NCBI GenBank assembly: GCA_034401795.1
Contig: CM067366.1
Span: 74,399,129 to 74,463,128 of the forward strand
DNA from: Chaetoderma sp. LZ-2023a
Taxonomy: Eukaryota > Mollusca > Caudofoveata > Chaetodermatida > Chaetodermatidae
Reading direction: 5' to 3'
DNA: 64,000 nt
Both the position numbers and the translations under genes were made by a program. Of the stretch, positions 1-11,000 are shown in pieces (the stretch's first letter is position 1; the number at the start of each line of letters is the position of its first letter). The notes beneath the pieces were generated by a model. It did no database searches, was not told the origin of the DNA, and saw only the letters and a program-made list of their open reading frames with translations.

Positions 1-546
1 GTCGCTGCACGTGAAATGTCTTTTTTTGGAAAATTGTATTTTTAAGTAAGTATATTAATCAATTATAGTAATCTGCATTATCATATTTATCATACAACGT
101 AAACATGTCTAGTTATCACAGTATAGTTAACGGAAATTAGTCAACGGTATTTTATATTACCACGAAATTATTTGTACGAAAACTGGTAACATGATCCCAC
201 CAGCTGGATTCCAGGCAGTTAGTGATGAAACAGAAGAGCAGCCACAGTTGGTTTGTACAGACAGAAAGAATATTGGGGAAATATGGGTTACCATAAGCAC
301 ATGACTTGCTACGGAACCCACCAACTAAAGAAAGATGTCTCTTCTGGCAGGCATCCTAAGAGCCTTAGAACATGGCCAGTCGCGTAAAGATGTTGTGAGG
401 ACTAGATACCCGATCGCTATGCTTAACTTGACAATCATAGTACAGATTCTCCGTTACTAGAAGAACAAAATGCTTTTTTAATTTTTGTAATCGGCCCAGC
501 CAAAGCTGAGATAAGCATATATAGCAACCACCTTGACAACCAAACG
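1..546. other. Unassigned sequence before the first DIRS fragment
   Basis: No recognisable gene. A 37-codon plus-strand frame at 191-304 (begins MIPPAGFQAV) is open and not low-complexity, but it matches nothing I know and has no splice or polyadenylation context. I do not call it a gene. The segment ends where a family-2 DIRS terminal repeat begins. Confidence 0.5.
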
Positions 547-1233
547 GTGTTATTACACCACAAAAACATCTTGACTGTTCAATCACTACTTGCTAAATCA
601 AATTATCTGCATTTAGCTACCAGAATAAGATTTTTATGCTCGCTTGCATACTCCCTTATGCCGTTATCATCACCATGCATACCCCTAACCAGGCTACTGG
701 TAAGGTAACCCCCAACATAAGCCTCAGTATAGACTGGCACCAGTCTACTCACTCCTTGGTGACACCTGTCACTAAGCATGCCCGCAAATGCGCAACAGAT
801 CCCAAATAGGAAACAGATTCTCTTTTCAAATATTCTGCAAGCAGAACAGTCGGCCTACTATCCAGCTTAAGTTTTTATAGCCTTGCGCAGAAGTTCAGCT
901 ACATATTTAAGAGTTTCTGATACAGGAATCATGTCTATAATAAACCTTCTCCCTAATATGTCTATTGTATACTTCGTGGCGTTTTAGGGTTTTTTAACTC
1001 TGGTTTATGAGTTACCGGTTTTCGTATCAAATACTCCCGTTTTCGAGGTATTACAATCCATGCCTATTTTACTATCATAAATCAAACCATGCTTTAAAAT
1101 AAAAACCCTTAGTACTCGCCTATTTATTCTATTACTGCCTACATAACAAATATCTTACGAAACTTTGTGAAATTCTTGGTCTTTCAGTGAGATTTTCAAA
1201 TCCATTTCTCTGTCTCTTGTATAGAGGTTTTGT
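547..1233 (+). mobile_element. DIRS family 2, copy A: left terminal repeat and 5' region
   Basis: This matches the left end of the other family-2 copy at 22312-22870: the block TATTACACCACAAAAACATC, the CTACCAGAATAAGA block, the ACCAGGCTACTGGT palindrome, the CACCAGTCTACTCACTCC block and the AATAGGAAACAGATTC block occur in the same order. The match is broken at 1233, where a DIRS family-1 element is inserted, and resumes after 8088. Copy A is older and more diverged than the inserted element. It is a non-functional fragment. Confidence 0.75.
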
Positions 1234-1411
1234 TTCTCCTTCGATCAATACTCACCATTCTGTTACTTCTGATATACAGCTGGCCCTGACAGCTGGCTCT
1301 AGGACTATAGACTTAGAAAGCTTTACCGACTCCTTGGAACCGGGTACTCGGCTCCCAACTGCCGAGTACCCGTCTTCCATAGAGCTCATTCTTGTTTGCA
1401 TAGCAACAAGT
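1234..1411 (+). repeat. Left inverted terminal repeat of DIRS family 1
   Basis: From TTCTCCTTCGATCAATACTC onward this is the reverse complement of 7893-8088, including the blocks around the CAGCTGGCCCTGACAGCTGG palindrome and the GGTACTCGGCTCCCAACTGC stretch. The first about 40 bases are also reverse-complemented in the internal complementary region at 7738-7778. Confidence 0.9.
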
Positions 1412-1761
1412 GCAATACATGCTTTTCGCAGTGGACCAAGATTTAATCTAAGTCTTGTTATAATCTGTGATTGTGATAGCTAGTGCTCTCTTGAAAGGAT
1501 AATTTGGATAATAATGGATACCGCTGAGGATAACCGGGTTGTATAATTCCTTATTATCCATAGTTAAAAGACTTAGGTCTCTAAATTTCGTTGTGTCGCA
1601 TGTCCCAATTTCTGACCCCAGAGAATCTGGGACGTGTGTTAACAACGAGATATGCCGGATGATCGCCTTCTTTAAACCCCAACAGGCGATCGGCAGATAT
1701 GAAAATAGGTGTTTGCTACGGTATTTCTAACACGAATATCGGCTGACGTCGTTCTCCGTAG

Positions 1762-1800
1762 GATCCGAGCGGGTGACGTCACACGCGTGGTGCTCGGATC
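1762..1800 (+). promoter_or_regulatory. Hairpin with CRE-like palindrome in the DIRS 5' region
   Basis: GATCCGAGC and its complement GCTCGGATC flank a perfect TGACGTCA at 1774-1781. A second TGACGTC lies at 1744-1750. The octamer is the consensus binding site of CREB/ATF bZIP factors. The position between the left terminal repeat and the gag-like region suits an internal promoter or enhancer. Function is inferred only. Confidence 0.35.
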
Positions 1801-2326
1801 TTTATGTGAAGAAAATTTTTCATTAATTCGCGCATCTTGTTCTGGGTGCTGCGTACTAAAAATGGTACCGGAAACTTTGGAATGTTCAAGTTTACGTGTT
1901 GTCACGATCTGTATGCAATGATCGGTGGTTTCAAAATTCCTGATTAAGATGCGTGGTCTGCGGTTTTACCGTGTGCTACAGCAGTTTGTTTACATTTTGT
2001 TGTTTCTTCACATATCGTTTTGGCTTTCGTTAGGAGTATAATTTATATTAATTGGTAAATATACCCCGAATGCTATGCGATATGATTCCTGGTTCCGTTA
2101 TACATCCTGGAGGATCAATTATGGGTGTATTTATGCCCGCTTCGTTCTTGTCGTTATAGTCAATGCGATCTTTGCTGTAACGTTGCGGGGTGGGGTGCGG
2201 GAGGGTTTGCAGTTAATTTATGGTCAAATTATTTGAAAATTAATTGTCTGCCTTCCATCCGTGTGTCGTTCCGCTTGCTTATTGTAGGTTTGTGCTTATT
2301 TATAGGCCAAGCCAGCCCCGCCATCA

Positions 2327-2413
2327 TGTGATGAGTGCCACAAATTCGTACGGGTCTTGTTCAAGGACCATGTGTGTTTTAGGTGTACGCCCTGTAACCT
2401 AGATGATAGGTGA
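2327..2413 (+). pseudogene. Cys/His motif at the start of DIRS family-1 gag region
   Basis: This frame reads C-x2-C-H, then after nine residues H-V-C-F-R-C-T-P-C. The other DIRS family has H-V-C-F-K-C-T-T-C at an equivalent place (23133-23159), so the motif is conserved between two divergent families and looks like a zinc-binding knuckle. It is in a different frame from the gag-like ORF at 2403 and has an upstream in-frame stop with no ATG, so the true start is unclear (frameshift or spliced leader). Confidence 0.4.
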
Positions 2414-4289
2414 AGTGTGGTTCGCGGAGATGATGCTCAAGTTCCTTGCCCAGAAGGATGTGGCTGGGTCTGACGCGGGGTCAGGTGGTGCGAAAGTAAA
2501 TCGTGGAGCGTCCGGTTCGGCCGGTGGGGGCGCTCCACATCCCCGGCTGGAGGTGGCGGAGATGGCACCGCCGGCGTGGTTCGGTCCGGCTATGCAGGGT
2601 TTTCTGCATAGCGTTCTGCCCACGCTGGTGTCGTCACTGCTACCGAAGGTTGGGGGGCAGTTTCTCTCCACACCTGGTACGGACCCTGTCCTTGGACAGG
2701 GTTCTGGACTGGTTACCGAGGGAGCCGTCTTGTACGGCCCCCTGGCAGTCCCGTCGGGCTCCGGCCTGACGGGTTCCATCTCTCTGCGGCCACCTCCGGG
2801 TGGTCCAGTAGCGGTGGCCGGTCCGTCAGGTGTGGGAACCGTCCGCCACTGTTTCCTCGTCTAGCGATGACTTCGGAGTCTGAAGACGAGGAGGCCGAAG
2901 AGGAGAAGTTGCTGCGGCCTGTGATGCCACGGGTGGAGAATATGGAGGTCAATTCTGTCCCGGACGGAACCGTCCTCCATCTGTCTGGCTTGGCGCAAGC
3001 CAGGGCAGCGGCTCCGCCCGTGGTTGAGGCCAATCTGGTACCAGGCACCGGTCCCGTGATGCCAGCCGACACAGTGACTGGTGTGCCGGGCCGGGCGTGG
3101 TACTCGCCTATCTCGCCTGGTTGGATGTGGGGTGCCGTTGGCGCCCCTGTTTGGCCACGGTTCCGCGTCTGCTATGGGTCCGCACGGTTTTCCATGCGGA
3201 CCTACCCCATGGACTGGTGTTCATGGGATGGCGGCGGAACCGTTTGGTGCCGGAGTGCCTGGCATGTCAGCCGTGGCTCCTTGCCGGGAGGCCGTGGCTG
3301 GCAGGTCCGTGAACGCGTCAACGGGTGACGTGTTCACGGGTGTGTCCTCCTCGGAAGTAGACTGGTCGGAGGCTCTGGCTTGGCTAGCCAGGGTTAACCC
3401 GTCTGTGGTTTCGGCCACGGCCGAGGAGGATGCGCCCGTCCGTCGGTTGCATCGATTCGGACGGGGATCTTGCCCGCAGCCCGGATCCAGTCTGTTGGAC
3501 TGGATCCACGGTTCATAGAGTTGTTGGATGCTATTTATAGCAAGCAGCTCCTGACCAAGGGCCAGCTCCGTGCGGCCTCCAGGGAGGTGCGAGCGAGGTG
3601 TCGTATTCCACGAGGGGAATACGACATATGGTGTGGTACCGTCGGTCACCGAGGATGACCGATGGGTTCGGGGCGTTCAGAGTGCTGGAGCGGGTGGCCC
3701 CGGTCCGGTACTTGTGGATAAGTCCCAGGCACACCACGAGGAAGTCCTGTCCCTATGCGATGAGGGTGTGCGGGCAGCTATGAGTGCTGTCAACCATTGC
3801 TATCGCCTTCTTCAGTCGGTGTGGGCTGAAGCGGGGGCAGGCCACCCTGTGGCGCTTTCGTGCGTCAATGACGGCTTGGTGGTGTTTATGGACGCACTGG
3901 CAAGGGTGCAAGCGCGCGTGACAAAGTCCAGGAGGCAAATGGTTCTTGACCATATGCGTCCGGCTACGGCAGTCAGGGAGTGTCTTCTTTGGACGCCCCT
4001 GACATGGCCTAGCATCTTCGGGGGCCAGGCGTGGGCCATCTTAGAGGACACTGCCAGCATCGCGCAGAATCGGTTGGCGGTCAACCTACAGCTGGAGCTA
4101 GTGCGACAAGCGCACGCACTAGGGGCTGTAGGGAAACCGCTAGCTGGCCAACCTTCGAAGAAGCAGATGGGCAAGGCGAAAGCCAAGCCTGCCGCGACTT
4201 CTGCCTCGTCTGCATTTTCTCAGCCGCCGCCGGCTAGGAAAGCCAGGAATGGTTGTGGAGGCCGCTACCCTCCCCAGTGTTGCTCCTGA
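2403..4289 (+). pseudogene. DIRS family-1 gag-like ORF1, broken by frameshifts
   Basis: Coding-like sequence is spread over three frames: 2403-2864, 2867-about 3090 (acidic stretch SESEDEEAEEEK), about 3090-3518, about 3470-3560 and about 3650-4289. The first part is Gly/Pro/Ala-rich. The last part is the most protein-like, with an alpha-helical region (residues such as VRAAMSAVNHCYRLL and LVVFMDALARVQARV) and a basic tail (KKQMGKAKAKP). This order, a low-complexity N-terminal half and a helical C-terminal half before the RT ORF, fits DIRS ORF1, the presumed capsid protein. At least three frame changes mean it cannot be translated as one protein. GC content here is much higher than in the surrounding AT-rich DNA. 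Confidence 0.6.
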
Positions 4290-4416
4290 TCGCCCGAGAG
4301 GCGGGAAGGGTAAGGGTAAGTCCTCCAAGGGCGGAAAGAAGGGAGCGGATCGTACCTGAGGGCACGAAAGCTCCCTTCATATCCGCCTGGACTGCACCTG
4401 TGCGACAGGAACAGCG

Positions 4417-6431
4417 GTGCCAGTTATACCCGCCGAGCCAAGACGGAAATGGTTTTCTCTCTCTCTCGTTAAGAAAGGGGGGGGGGAGCGGACCGCGAGC
4501 CGGACAACCCCGTTAGACGTCGAGGCGTCTATGGTGGGTGGAAGGCTTATGCGTTTCGTCGAGGCCTGGCGAGGTGTGACGTCAGACTGTCTGGTCCTGG
4601 GGTGGTTATCCCAGGGGTACATGCCGGAGTGGTGGGACTTTCCGCCGCAGAATCTGTCTTTGGCACCTGTCTCGACACCCGTACCACGGGACCCAGACAA
4701 GTTAGAAGCCGTTCAAAACAAAGTGTCGGGTTTGCTTCTGAAGGGAGCAATAAAACCAGCGAACCAGAACACTCCGGGCTTCTATTCAAATATGTTCCTT
4801 GTCCCCAAGAGCACAGGGGGATGGAGACCCATACTCAATCTCAGGCCATTAAATTGGTTTATCCATACGCCTCGGTTCCAGATGGAAACACCGAGATCGG
4901 TAATGGCGGGATTGAGGAAGGGAATGTGGTGTGTGTCGATCGATCTGAAAGATGCATACTTCCACATTCCTATGAACCGGAGTTGGCACAGGTTTCTGAG
5001 ATTTGCGTTTCAGAATCAAGTATGGGAGTTTACTGTTCTCCCGTTTGGCCTGTCGATAGCTCCGCGGGTTTTCACAAGAGTGGTCCTTGCGGTGACAGCG
5101 TTTCTCAGAAAAAAGAACGTGTCGCTACACACCTACATAGACGACTGGCTGCTCAAAGCAGACTCTGCAGCCAGGTTGAACGTGGATACTGCTCTGACTC
5201 TGAAGTTACTTTCAGATCTAGGCTGGATAGTCAACAAGGAGAAATCTGTGTTGACACCCACTCAACATTTCGTTTATTTGGGGATGCGATTCGATCTCGA
5301 GGAGGGCAGGGTTTACCCGTCAGAGCCCAGAGTGGTGTCTCTGTTACCATCCTCAAGAGTTTTCGAGTGGGAAACCACATTCAGGCGAGGCGGTTTCTTC
5401 AGATGCTGGGCATGATGGTCTCCATGGAGCAAGTAATCGAACCCCTGTCAAAACTGGTGCCAGTTTTGGAGCCGATAATATCGCATCTTGTATGGTGGAA
5501 ACAGCGTCAGAATCTCCTAGTAGGGGTTTCGCTGCACCTCCCTCGCGCCCAGCTGTCCGTGTACACGGATGCGTCGCTGGAAGGGTGGGGTGCCTGCCTG
5601 GGAGAACACCAGGTCTCCGGCACAGGGACTCTCCTGGAGAGTCAGCTGCATATCAATCTGTTGGAAATGATGGCAGTGGAACTGGCGTTGGAAGAGTTTC
5701 TTCCGATGATCAGGGGCAAGGTGATATTGATACGGTCGGACAATTCGACGGTAGTATCATACATAAATCGCCAAGGCGGGACCAAGTCACCCACACTGTA
5801 CTTGATTCAATGGTGCAGGAATTACTCGGTTGTTTTGAAAGCAGCTCACATTCCTGGGCGATTGAACATTCTGGCGGATGCTTTGTCTCGCAGACAGAGA
5901 ATTCTGCCAACAGAATGGTCCCTCAACCCTCCGGTTCTACGAAGGATCTTCGATCATTGGGGCAAACCCAACATGGACTTGTTCGCCACAAGGGAAAATG
6001 CTCAAATCATGACTTATGTCTCGCCGATTCCAGATCCAAATGCCGTCGATACAGACGCTCTGGCGATAAGCTGGAGAGGGATGCACGCTTACGCGTACCC
6101 ACCCACCATCCTACCGAAGGTATTGGTGAAGATCAGGGAGGAACCGTGTCTGGTCCTGCTAATAGCGCCGTATTGGCCAAACAGGGCGTGGTTCACGGAT
6201 CTTCTAGATCTGCTGGTGGAAAATCCAGTGCAGTTGCCCGAGATTCCGAACATAATCTCCCAGGCCAAGGGACGCTTCCGACACGAGCGTCCCGAAATGT
6301 TCAGATTGACTGCGTGGATGTTATCAAACAACATTCGACGTCGGAAGGCTTTTCTCGACAAGCTGCTGATTTCATCGTGGCTGCGAGAAAGAGGTCAGAC
6401 TTTCTCTGTGAGCTGTTCTTTTCAGGACTAG
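4417..6431 (+). pseudogene. DIRS family-1 reverse transcriptase / RNase H / methyltransferase-like ORF with one frameshift
   Basis: The RT part is in one frame to about 5350: GGWRPILNLRPLN, motif A SIDLKDAYFHIPM, FTVLPFGLSIAPRVF, and the catalytic box YIDDWLL at 5134-5154. Near 5351 the frame changes by one base and homology continues in another frame (FLQMLGMMVS onward). RNase H follows with all four acidic positions visible: VYTDAS, LEMMAVEL, RSDNSTVVSYINRQGG and LADALSR (about 5550-5890). The next stretch (DLFATRENAQ, VSPIPDPNAVDTDAL, LLIAPYWPNRAWF, about 5970-6200) is the block that follows RNase H in DIRS elements, usually called methyltransferase-like. Role: reverse transcription of the element RNA. 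A poly-G run near 4480 is another possible slip point. One base indel is the only clear lesion, so it is either a young pseudogene or an assembly error. Confidence 0.88.
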
Positions 6432-7234
6432 CTCCCGTCACAATTGCTGGATACAAGTCAGCTTTGGCATCAGTTATCCCTTATCTAGCCAACAGAGATA
6501 GTCCAGAGGTGGCCCAGTTAAATGTGATGGTGGAGGGAATGAGCAATCTCCGACCGAGACAACCGGTAGTCATTCCAGCCTGGAGTCTATCTTTAGTGCT
6601 TAATGTACTGGCCAAGCACCCTTTCGAACCGTTGCGTTCGGCTAGTCTAAAGCATTTGACTCTAAAGGCAGTTTTTCTATTGGCAGCTTCCTCAGCTAGA
6701 AGGCGCAGTGGGATCCATGCGCTTTCGGCAGAGAGGGACCGATTTATTGTCTCCGGAGAGGGTCTGCGTCTTCTGCCAAGAGCAGAGTTTATGTCAAAGA
6801 ATCAATCTTTGAGATATCCCGGCAAACCGATCATAATACCGAAGTTAACTAGGTTTGATCGCGATGCCAGTGTCTGGTCCCCGGTCCATGCTTTGACTAA
6901 GTACAGAAAATGGACTGACTCATTACGGTCGAACGATAGACATCTGTGGATCTGCCATAAAAAGCCTTATGGCGCCGCATCCATGGATACTATCTCTCGT
7001 TGGGTAGTCGAATGCATTCAGACTACTCATGAGATGGCGACTGGGCACCAGGTGCAAGGCACAAGGGCACACGATGCTAGAGGAATAGCCGTCTCGACCA
7101 CCCTTTACAGTGGTGTTCCGTTAGAGGACATCATGGCCGTTGCACAATGGCACTGTGAGTCCTCATTTACAGATTACTATATGATGGATGTGTCAGACTC
7201 AGCCAATCCACTCGCTTTAGCTGTTTTGAGATGA
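6290..7234 (+). CDS. DIRS family-1 tyrosine recombinase
   Basis: Overlaps the end of the RT ORF in a different frame, as in known DIRS elements. The open frame extends upstream to 5492, but homology-like sequence begins only near 6290, so the start is uncertain. An N-terminal helical SAM-like region (SRQAADFIVAARKRSDFL, then TIAGYKSALASVIPYL) precedes the catalytic domain. Catalytic residues: Arg in SSARRRSGIHAL (about 6690-6725), H-x-x-R in THE AHDARGIAVS segment (7067-7096), a His/Trp-containing QWHCESS and the Tyr nucleophile in TDYYMMD (about 7171-7190). It would cut and rejoin the circular DNA copy with the genome. No internal stop is seen in the domain, so this ORF may be intact. Confidence 0.85.
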   Translation, partial: SRNVQIDCVDVIKQHSTSEGFSRQAADFIVAARKRSDFLCELFFSGLAPVTIAGYKSALASVIPYLANRDSPEVAQLNVMVEGMSNLRPRQPVVIPAWSLSLVLNVLAKHPFEPLRSASLKHLTLKAVFLLAASSARRRSGIHALSAERDRFIVSGEGLRLLPRAEFMSKNQSLRYPGKPIIIPKLTRFDRDASVWSPVHALTKYRKWTDSLRSNDRHLWICHKKPYGAASMDTISRWVVECIQTTHEMATGHQVQGTRAHDARGIAVSTTLYSGVPLEDIMAVAQWHCESSFTDYYMMDVSDSANPLALAVLR

Positions 7235-7737
7235 TAGTTAAGTGACCACACTGCTTTTCACCCTTTTTTTCACTTTGGTAAGAAAAGAACCTAAAGCATG
7301 CATGGTCGAGCGTGAGGATGACAACCAGATTGTGTCACTGATGGCCGGACCAGTGAATGGTTGGAAGCGGTACGTCTGAAGTCCAATTATCATAAGGTAA
7401 TTCATTAGTGAGAGTTTTTTGTATTATGTCTATATATCATGTTCATTCATCTTATATATTCATGCTCATTCCCAGGCTAATACATGTGGATATGCAAGGA
7501 GCAGGTAACCCTCTTGGCATATTTGTGTTTCAGGCGAGATACATGTTCGTGAGTTCTCTCCCTTTTCTTAGGAGAAAAGGGGGGGGGCATTGACGCGAAT
7601 GTGATTCGGTTCCGATAACTTGACGGTCCTTTTAGGTCTCCGTTAGTCAAGTTGATAAGTCTAAATCTTTCTCCAAGGGGCAAAAGTAGCATTTATGGCT
7701 TGCCCCTTCCCACCAGGTTACTGACCAAATCTGGTGT
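7235..7737 (+). other. 3' untranslated part of DIRS family 1
   Basis: AT-rich noncoding sequence between the recombinase stop and the internal complementary region. It contains a G run at 7581-7588. No further gene seen. Confidence 0.6.
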
Positions 7738-7838
7738 ATATCAGAAGTAACAGAATGGTGAGTATTGATCGAAGGAGAATGCAGGAAATGTCAATTTCAC
7801 TTTCTCCGAGATCTAACAATACTCACCATTCTGTTACG
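7738..7838. repeat. Internal complementary region of DIRS family 1
   Basis: First half (7738-7776, through GTATTGATCGAAGGAG) is the reverse complement of the outer edge of the left terminal repeat. Second half (about 7777-7838, from AATGCAGGAAATGTC) is the reverse complement of the outer edge of the right terminal repeat (8030-8088). The two halves meet at a GAA, the complement of the TTC at both element edges. Such a region templates joining of the two ends in the DIRS replication model. Confidence 0.88.
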
Positions 7839-7892
7839 GACCCAGCCTCCCAGCCCCACGGAGGCAAGCCATGGATTTCTCTTGTTTGGTGG

Positions 7893-8088
7893 CTATGCAA
7901 ACAATATGAGCTCTATGGTAGACGGGTACTCAGCAGTTGGGAGCCAAGTACCCGGTTCCAAGGAGTCGGTAAAGCTTTCTAAGTCTATAGTCCTAGAGCC
8001 AGCTGTCAGGGCCAGCTGTATATCAGAAGTAACAGAATGGTGAATATTGTTAGATCTCAGAGAAAGGGAAATTGACATTTCCTGCATT
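7893..8088 (-). repeat. Right inverted terminal repeat of DIRS family 1
   Basis: Reverse complement of the left terminal repeat over about 160 bases, then an outer extension ending GACATTTCCTGCATTC that is mirrored only in the internal complementary region. Small differences from the left repeat show some age. Confidence 0.9.
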
Positions 8089-11000
8089 CTTTAGCAGATT
8101 ACCATATTTAGAGATCTCTTATTAAGTATGTTTTTACATAATCTCTAGATGAGCGGATATCCTCAATTTCCGTGTTTATATAGAGGATTAGTCTGATTAA
8201 GACAATAGGCGTAATTCTTGCGGCAGTTTTCGCAAATGCGGGAATCCCACGTTCTTCACGACCAGGCAAGAATTACGTCCTAAGTAGACAAAGGCCAAAG
8301 GTTTTCAGAAAAAGCCTGTAATATGACTTCTGGTAAGTCAGTCTAAAGACCACATAAGTCTTGAGGGGGTGCATTACCCTCATGCAGTGGCGTCGGTGAC
8401 GGATGTTATCGATAATTCATCCCATGCAAGGTAAAGCCAGTTATGTTAAGAGATCTTCGATCTCTATGTCCGCTCGCGTTATTGCTCCTGGCTTGTCCGG
8501 ACAAGCGGGTTCTAAATCCGGATTGTCTTCTGGTTTGACCGGACATCGGTTATGAGCTCTATGATTGTTTTGGCTTAGCTAGACATTCGGAGTCTCATTT
8601 TCATCTGGCTGTTTCTTCTTATATTTTCCGGTTCCATTTTTTTCCGTTTCTGGTAGTAGTGTATCTGTTAGATCCGGCCAAGCATCTGTTAACTTTTTCT
8701 GGTCCCGGTTATTTCCGCATCCATTTCCGGTAGGAGTGTTTCTGCCTTCGGTTTGAGAAGTGCTTTTCAGGGTCTGTTAGATCTGGTCAAGCATCCGTTA
8801 TCTATTTCTGGTTCCGGTTATTTCGCTTCAGTTTCCGGTAGTAGTGTTGCTGCTTCCGGTTTGAGAGGTGCTTTCCGGGTTGATTAGATCCGGTCAAGCT
8901 TCCGTCTTCAATTTCCGGTTCCAGTTTTTCCGTTTCCGAGTATGTATCGGCTTCTGGTAGGAGAGGTGCTTTTCCGGGTCTGTTAGATCCTGCTAAGCAT
9001 CCTACTTCCATTTCCGGTTCCGGTTTTGTTGTATCGGTTTCCGGTAGTAGTGCTTCCACTTCCGGTTTGAGAGGCACTGTCCGGGTTTGTTAAAGCCGGC
9101 TAAGCATTCTAATTCCATTTCCGGTTTATCAGTTTTTACTGATTCTCTTTCTGGGAGTTATTTTTTAGCATATGGTTATGAATTGCCTGATCGTTCAGAT
9201 TCTTCTTCTAATAATAATTCCTTAGTCCTGACTCAATTTGTTTCGCGCTATTCTTCCTACTTTTCTTTTATAATATGTCTGCTCGAAATTTTCTTTAGTC
9301 TTGCTTTTCCAATCTTCCCTCTTTTTTTATTCTTTGGCTATCCCTACTTCTCGGGGGTTCCTCACTTTCCTTTTTCTGCTTATTCTAGTCTTGTTTCTAC
9401 GTATCATGTCTTCTTTTTTTCATCTTCTTTTTCCTCCACTGTTCTTTCAAATTCTTCTATTCCTCCTTATTCTTCCACTTCTTTTTCACCTTTTTTCTTC
9501 TATATCCTATTGTGTCTGTTTTTCTTTCTAAGAAACTAGATTTCTATTTGTTGTCTCTGGTTTAGTGTTCTATTTGTTTTCTGTAATCTGTGATTCCTCG
9601 CTCAATCACTCTTCTTTTTCCGCTGGTCTTTTCTATTCTCTCTAGATTCTATTCCTGGATCAGTCGAGGTCAAGGATCTGATGAGGTTTTACCTGATCAG
9701 CGCCTCTTCGAATGATTAGTCCTCGGTTCATCAATGGATAGCTTGTCTCTCTCAGTCTTCCTCTTCAGGATGAGGTTTTTTTCTCGTCTGTCCCTTTTCT
9801 TGTTCTCCTAGTGTTCTCTCTTTCTCATTCTTTGGCTATCCTTCCTTTGCTGACTTTCCTTCTTCTGTTTATCCTAGTGTTGCTTCTTCGTATCACCTTT
9901 TCTTTTTTCATCTTCTTTTTCCTCCTCTGTTCCTTCTAATTCTCTTCTTTCTTATTCTTCCGCTTCTTCATCTTTGTTCGTCTAGATCCAATTGTGTCTG
10001 TTTTTCTTTCTCTGAAAATAGTTTTCTATTTGTTGTCTCTGGCTTAGTGTTCTCTTTGTTTTCTGTAATTTGGGATTCCTTGCTCAATCGCTCTTCTGTT
10101 TCCGCTAGTCTTTTCTATTGTCTCTAGATTCTATTCCTGGATCAGTCGAGGTCAGGGATCTGAGGAGGTTTTACCCGATCAGGGCCTCTTCAGATGATTG
10201 GTCCTCAGCTCATCAATGGATAGTTTCTTGTCTCTCTCTCTCTCTCACTCTTCCTCTTCAGGATGATTTTTTTCTCGCCTGTTCCTTTTTTTTTTTGTTC
10301 TAGTGTTCTTTCAGTCTATTTCTAGTTTGAAGGATTTCGCTAAGGTTGAGTCTTCGGGTCTTTTTAGTTGGGAATCTGTATGTAGGGCACAGATTACATC
10401 AGCCATTTTTCTAGCTCTTATTTCGGAAGATTTATTCTTTAGGCGCAGGAGAGAGAGGTGATCAGAGTCCCTCCTGAGGTTCTTGGATATTCTCCAGCCA
10501 CCGCCTTTAGAGGCTCTTTGAACTTGTAGAGAGACTCTTCTGTTAAGAGTCCTCTTTAATCCTTCCATTGAGGAAGAGTCTTAGGCCTGATGAGTTTGGC
10601 GCTTATCCTTCTAGGATAATTACCAATTCTTCTCTGTCTTCAGGTTCTAAAGTCCAATCCGAGGAGGAGGATCGATCTGACTTCTTTTTTGCTCATTGTC
10701 CTAGATCCCAAGTCCGGCAGTCCACTCCTTCTCAGGTGAGAAGGGCTAGTCTTTTTTTGTGGACCGTGATCTAGTCATAGAGGTCGTTCCTTTAAAGGTT
10801 TCAGAGTAAAAGACTCTGATGGGATGGTTGTAGCCTGGGTAGGCCTATCCCTTTCTCTTTTCCTATTTTATCCCTTCCTCTTCCATTGCCTTTGGATCTG
10901 TTGGTGTTCCCCTTTCCTCCCAGCGTGCTAGTAGGACGGTGCCTGTCTCTATTTTTGGGAGACTTGGTAAGCCCTCGTTCAGGTCCCCTGGATCATAGAT

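Larger units (their letters stand above)
1234..8088 (+). mobile_element. DIRS-like retrotransposon, family 1, nearly complete
   Basis: About 6.85 kb. It has DIRS hallmarks: inverted rather than direct terminal repeats (1234-1411 against 7893-8088), an internal complementary region at 7738-7838 that matches the outer edges of both terminal repeats, a gag-like region, RT plus RNase H, and a tyrosine recombinase in an overlapping frame instead of a DDE integrase. DIRS elements are known to replicate through a circular DNA that the recombinase inserts without target duplication. A TTC trinucleotide occurs at the left edge, the right edge and the junction inside the internal complementary region, as expected for that mechanism. 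It sits inside DIRS family-2 copy A. Frameshifts in gag and RT make it probably non-autonomous now. Confidence 0.9.

Noticed and set aside
2399..3072. Minus-strand frames of 119-126 codons under DIRS gag
   Set aside because: Shadow frames in GC-rich coding sequence; the plus strand carries the element's ORF order.
9087..9539. 150-codon frame rich in Phe, Ser and Leu
   Set aside because: Caused by the T/C-rich composition of the decayed DIRS gag region; the equivalent frame is not kept in copy B.
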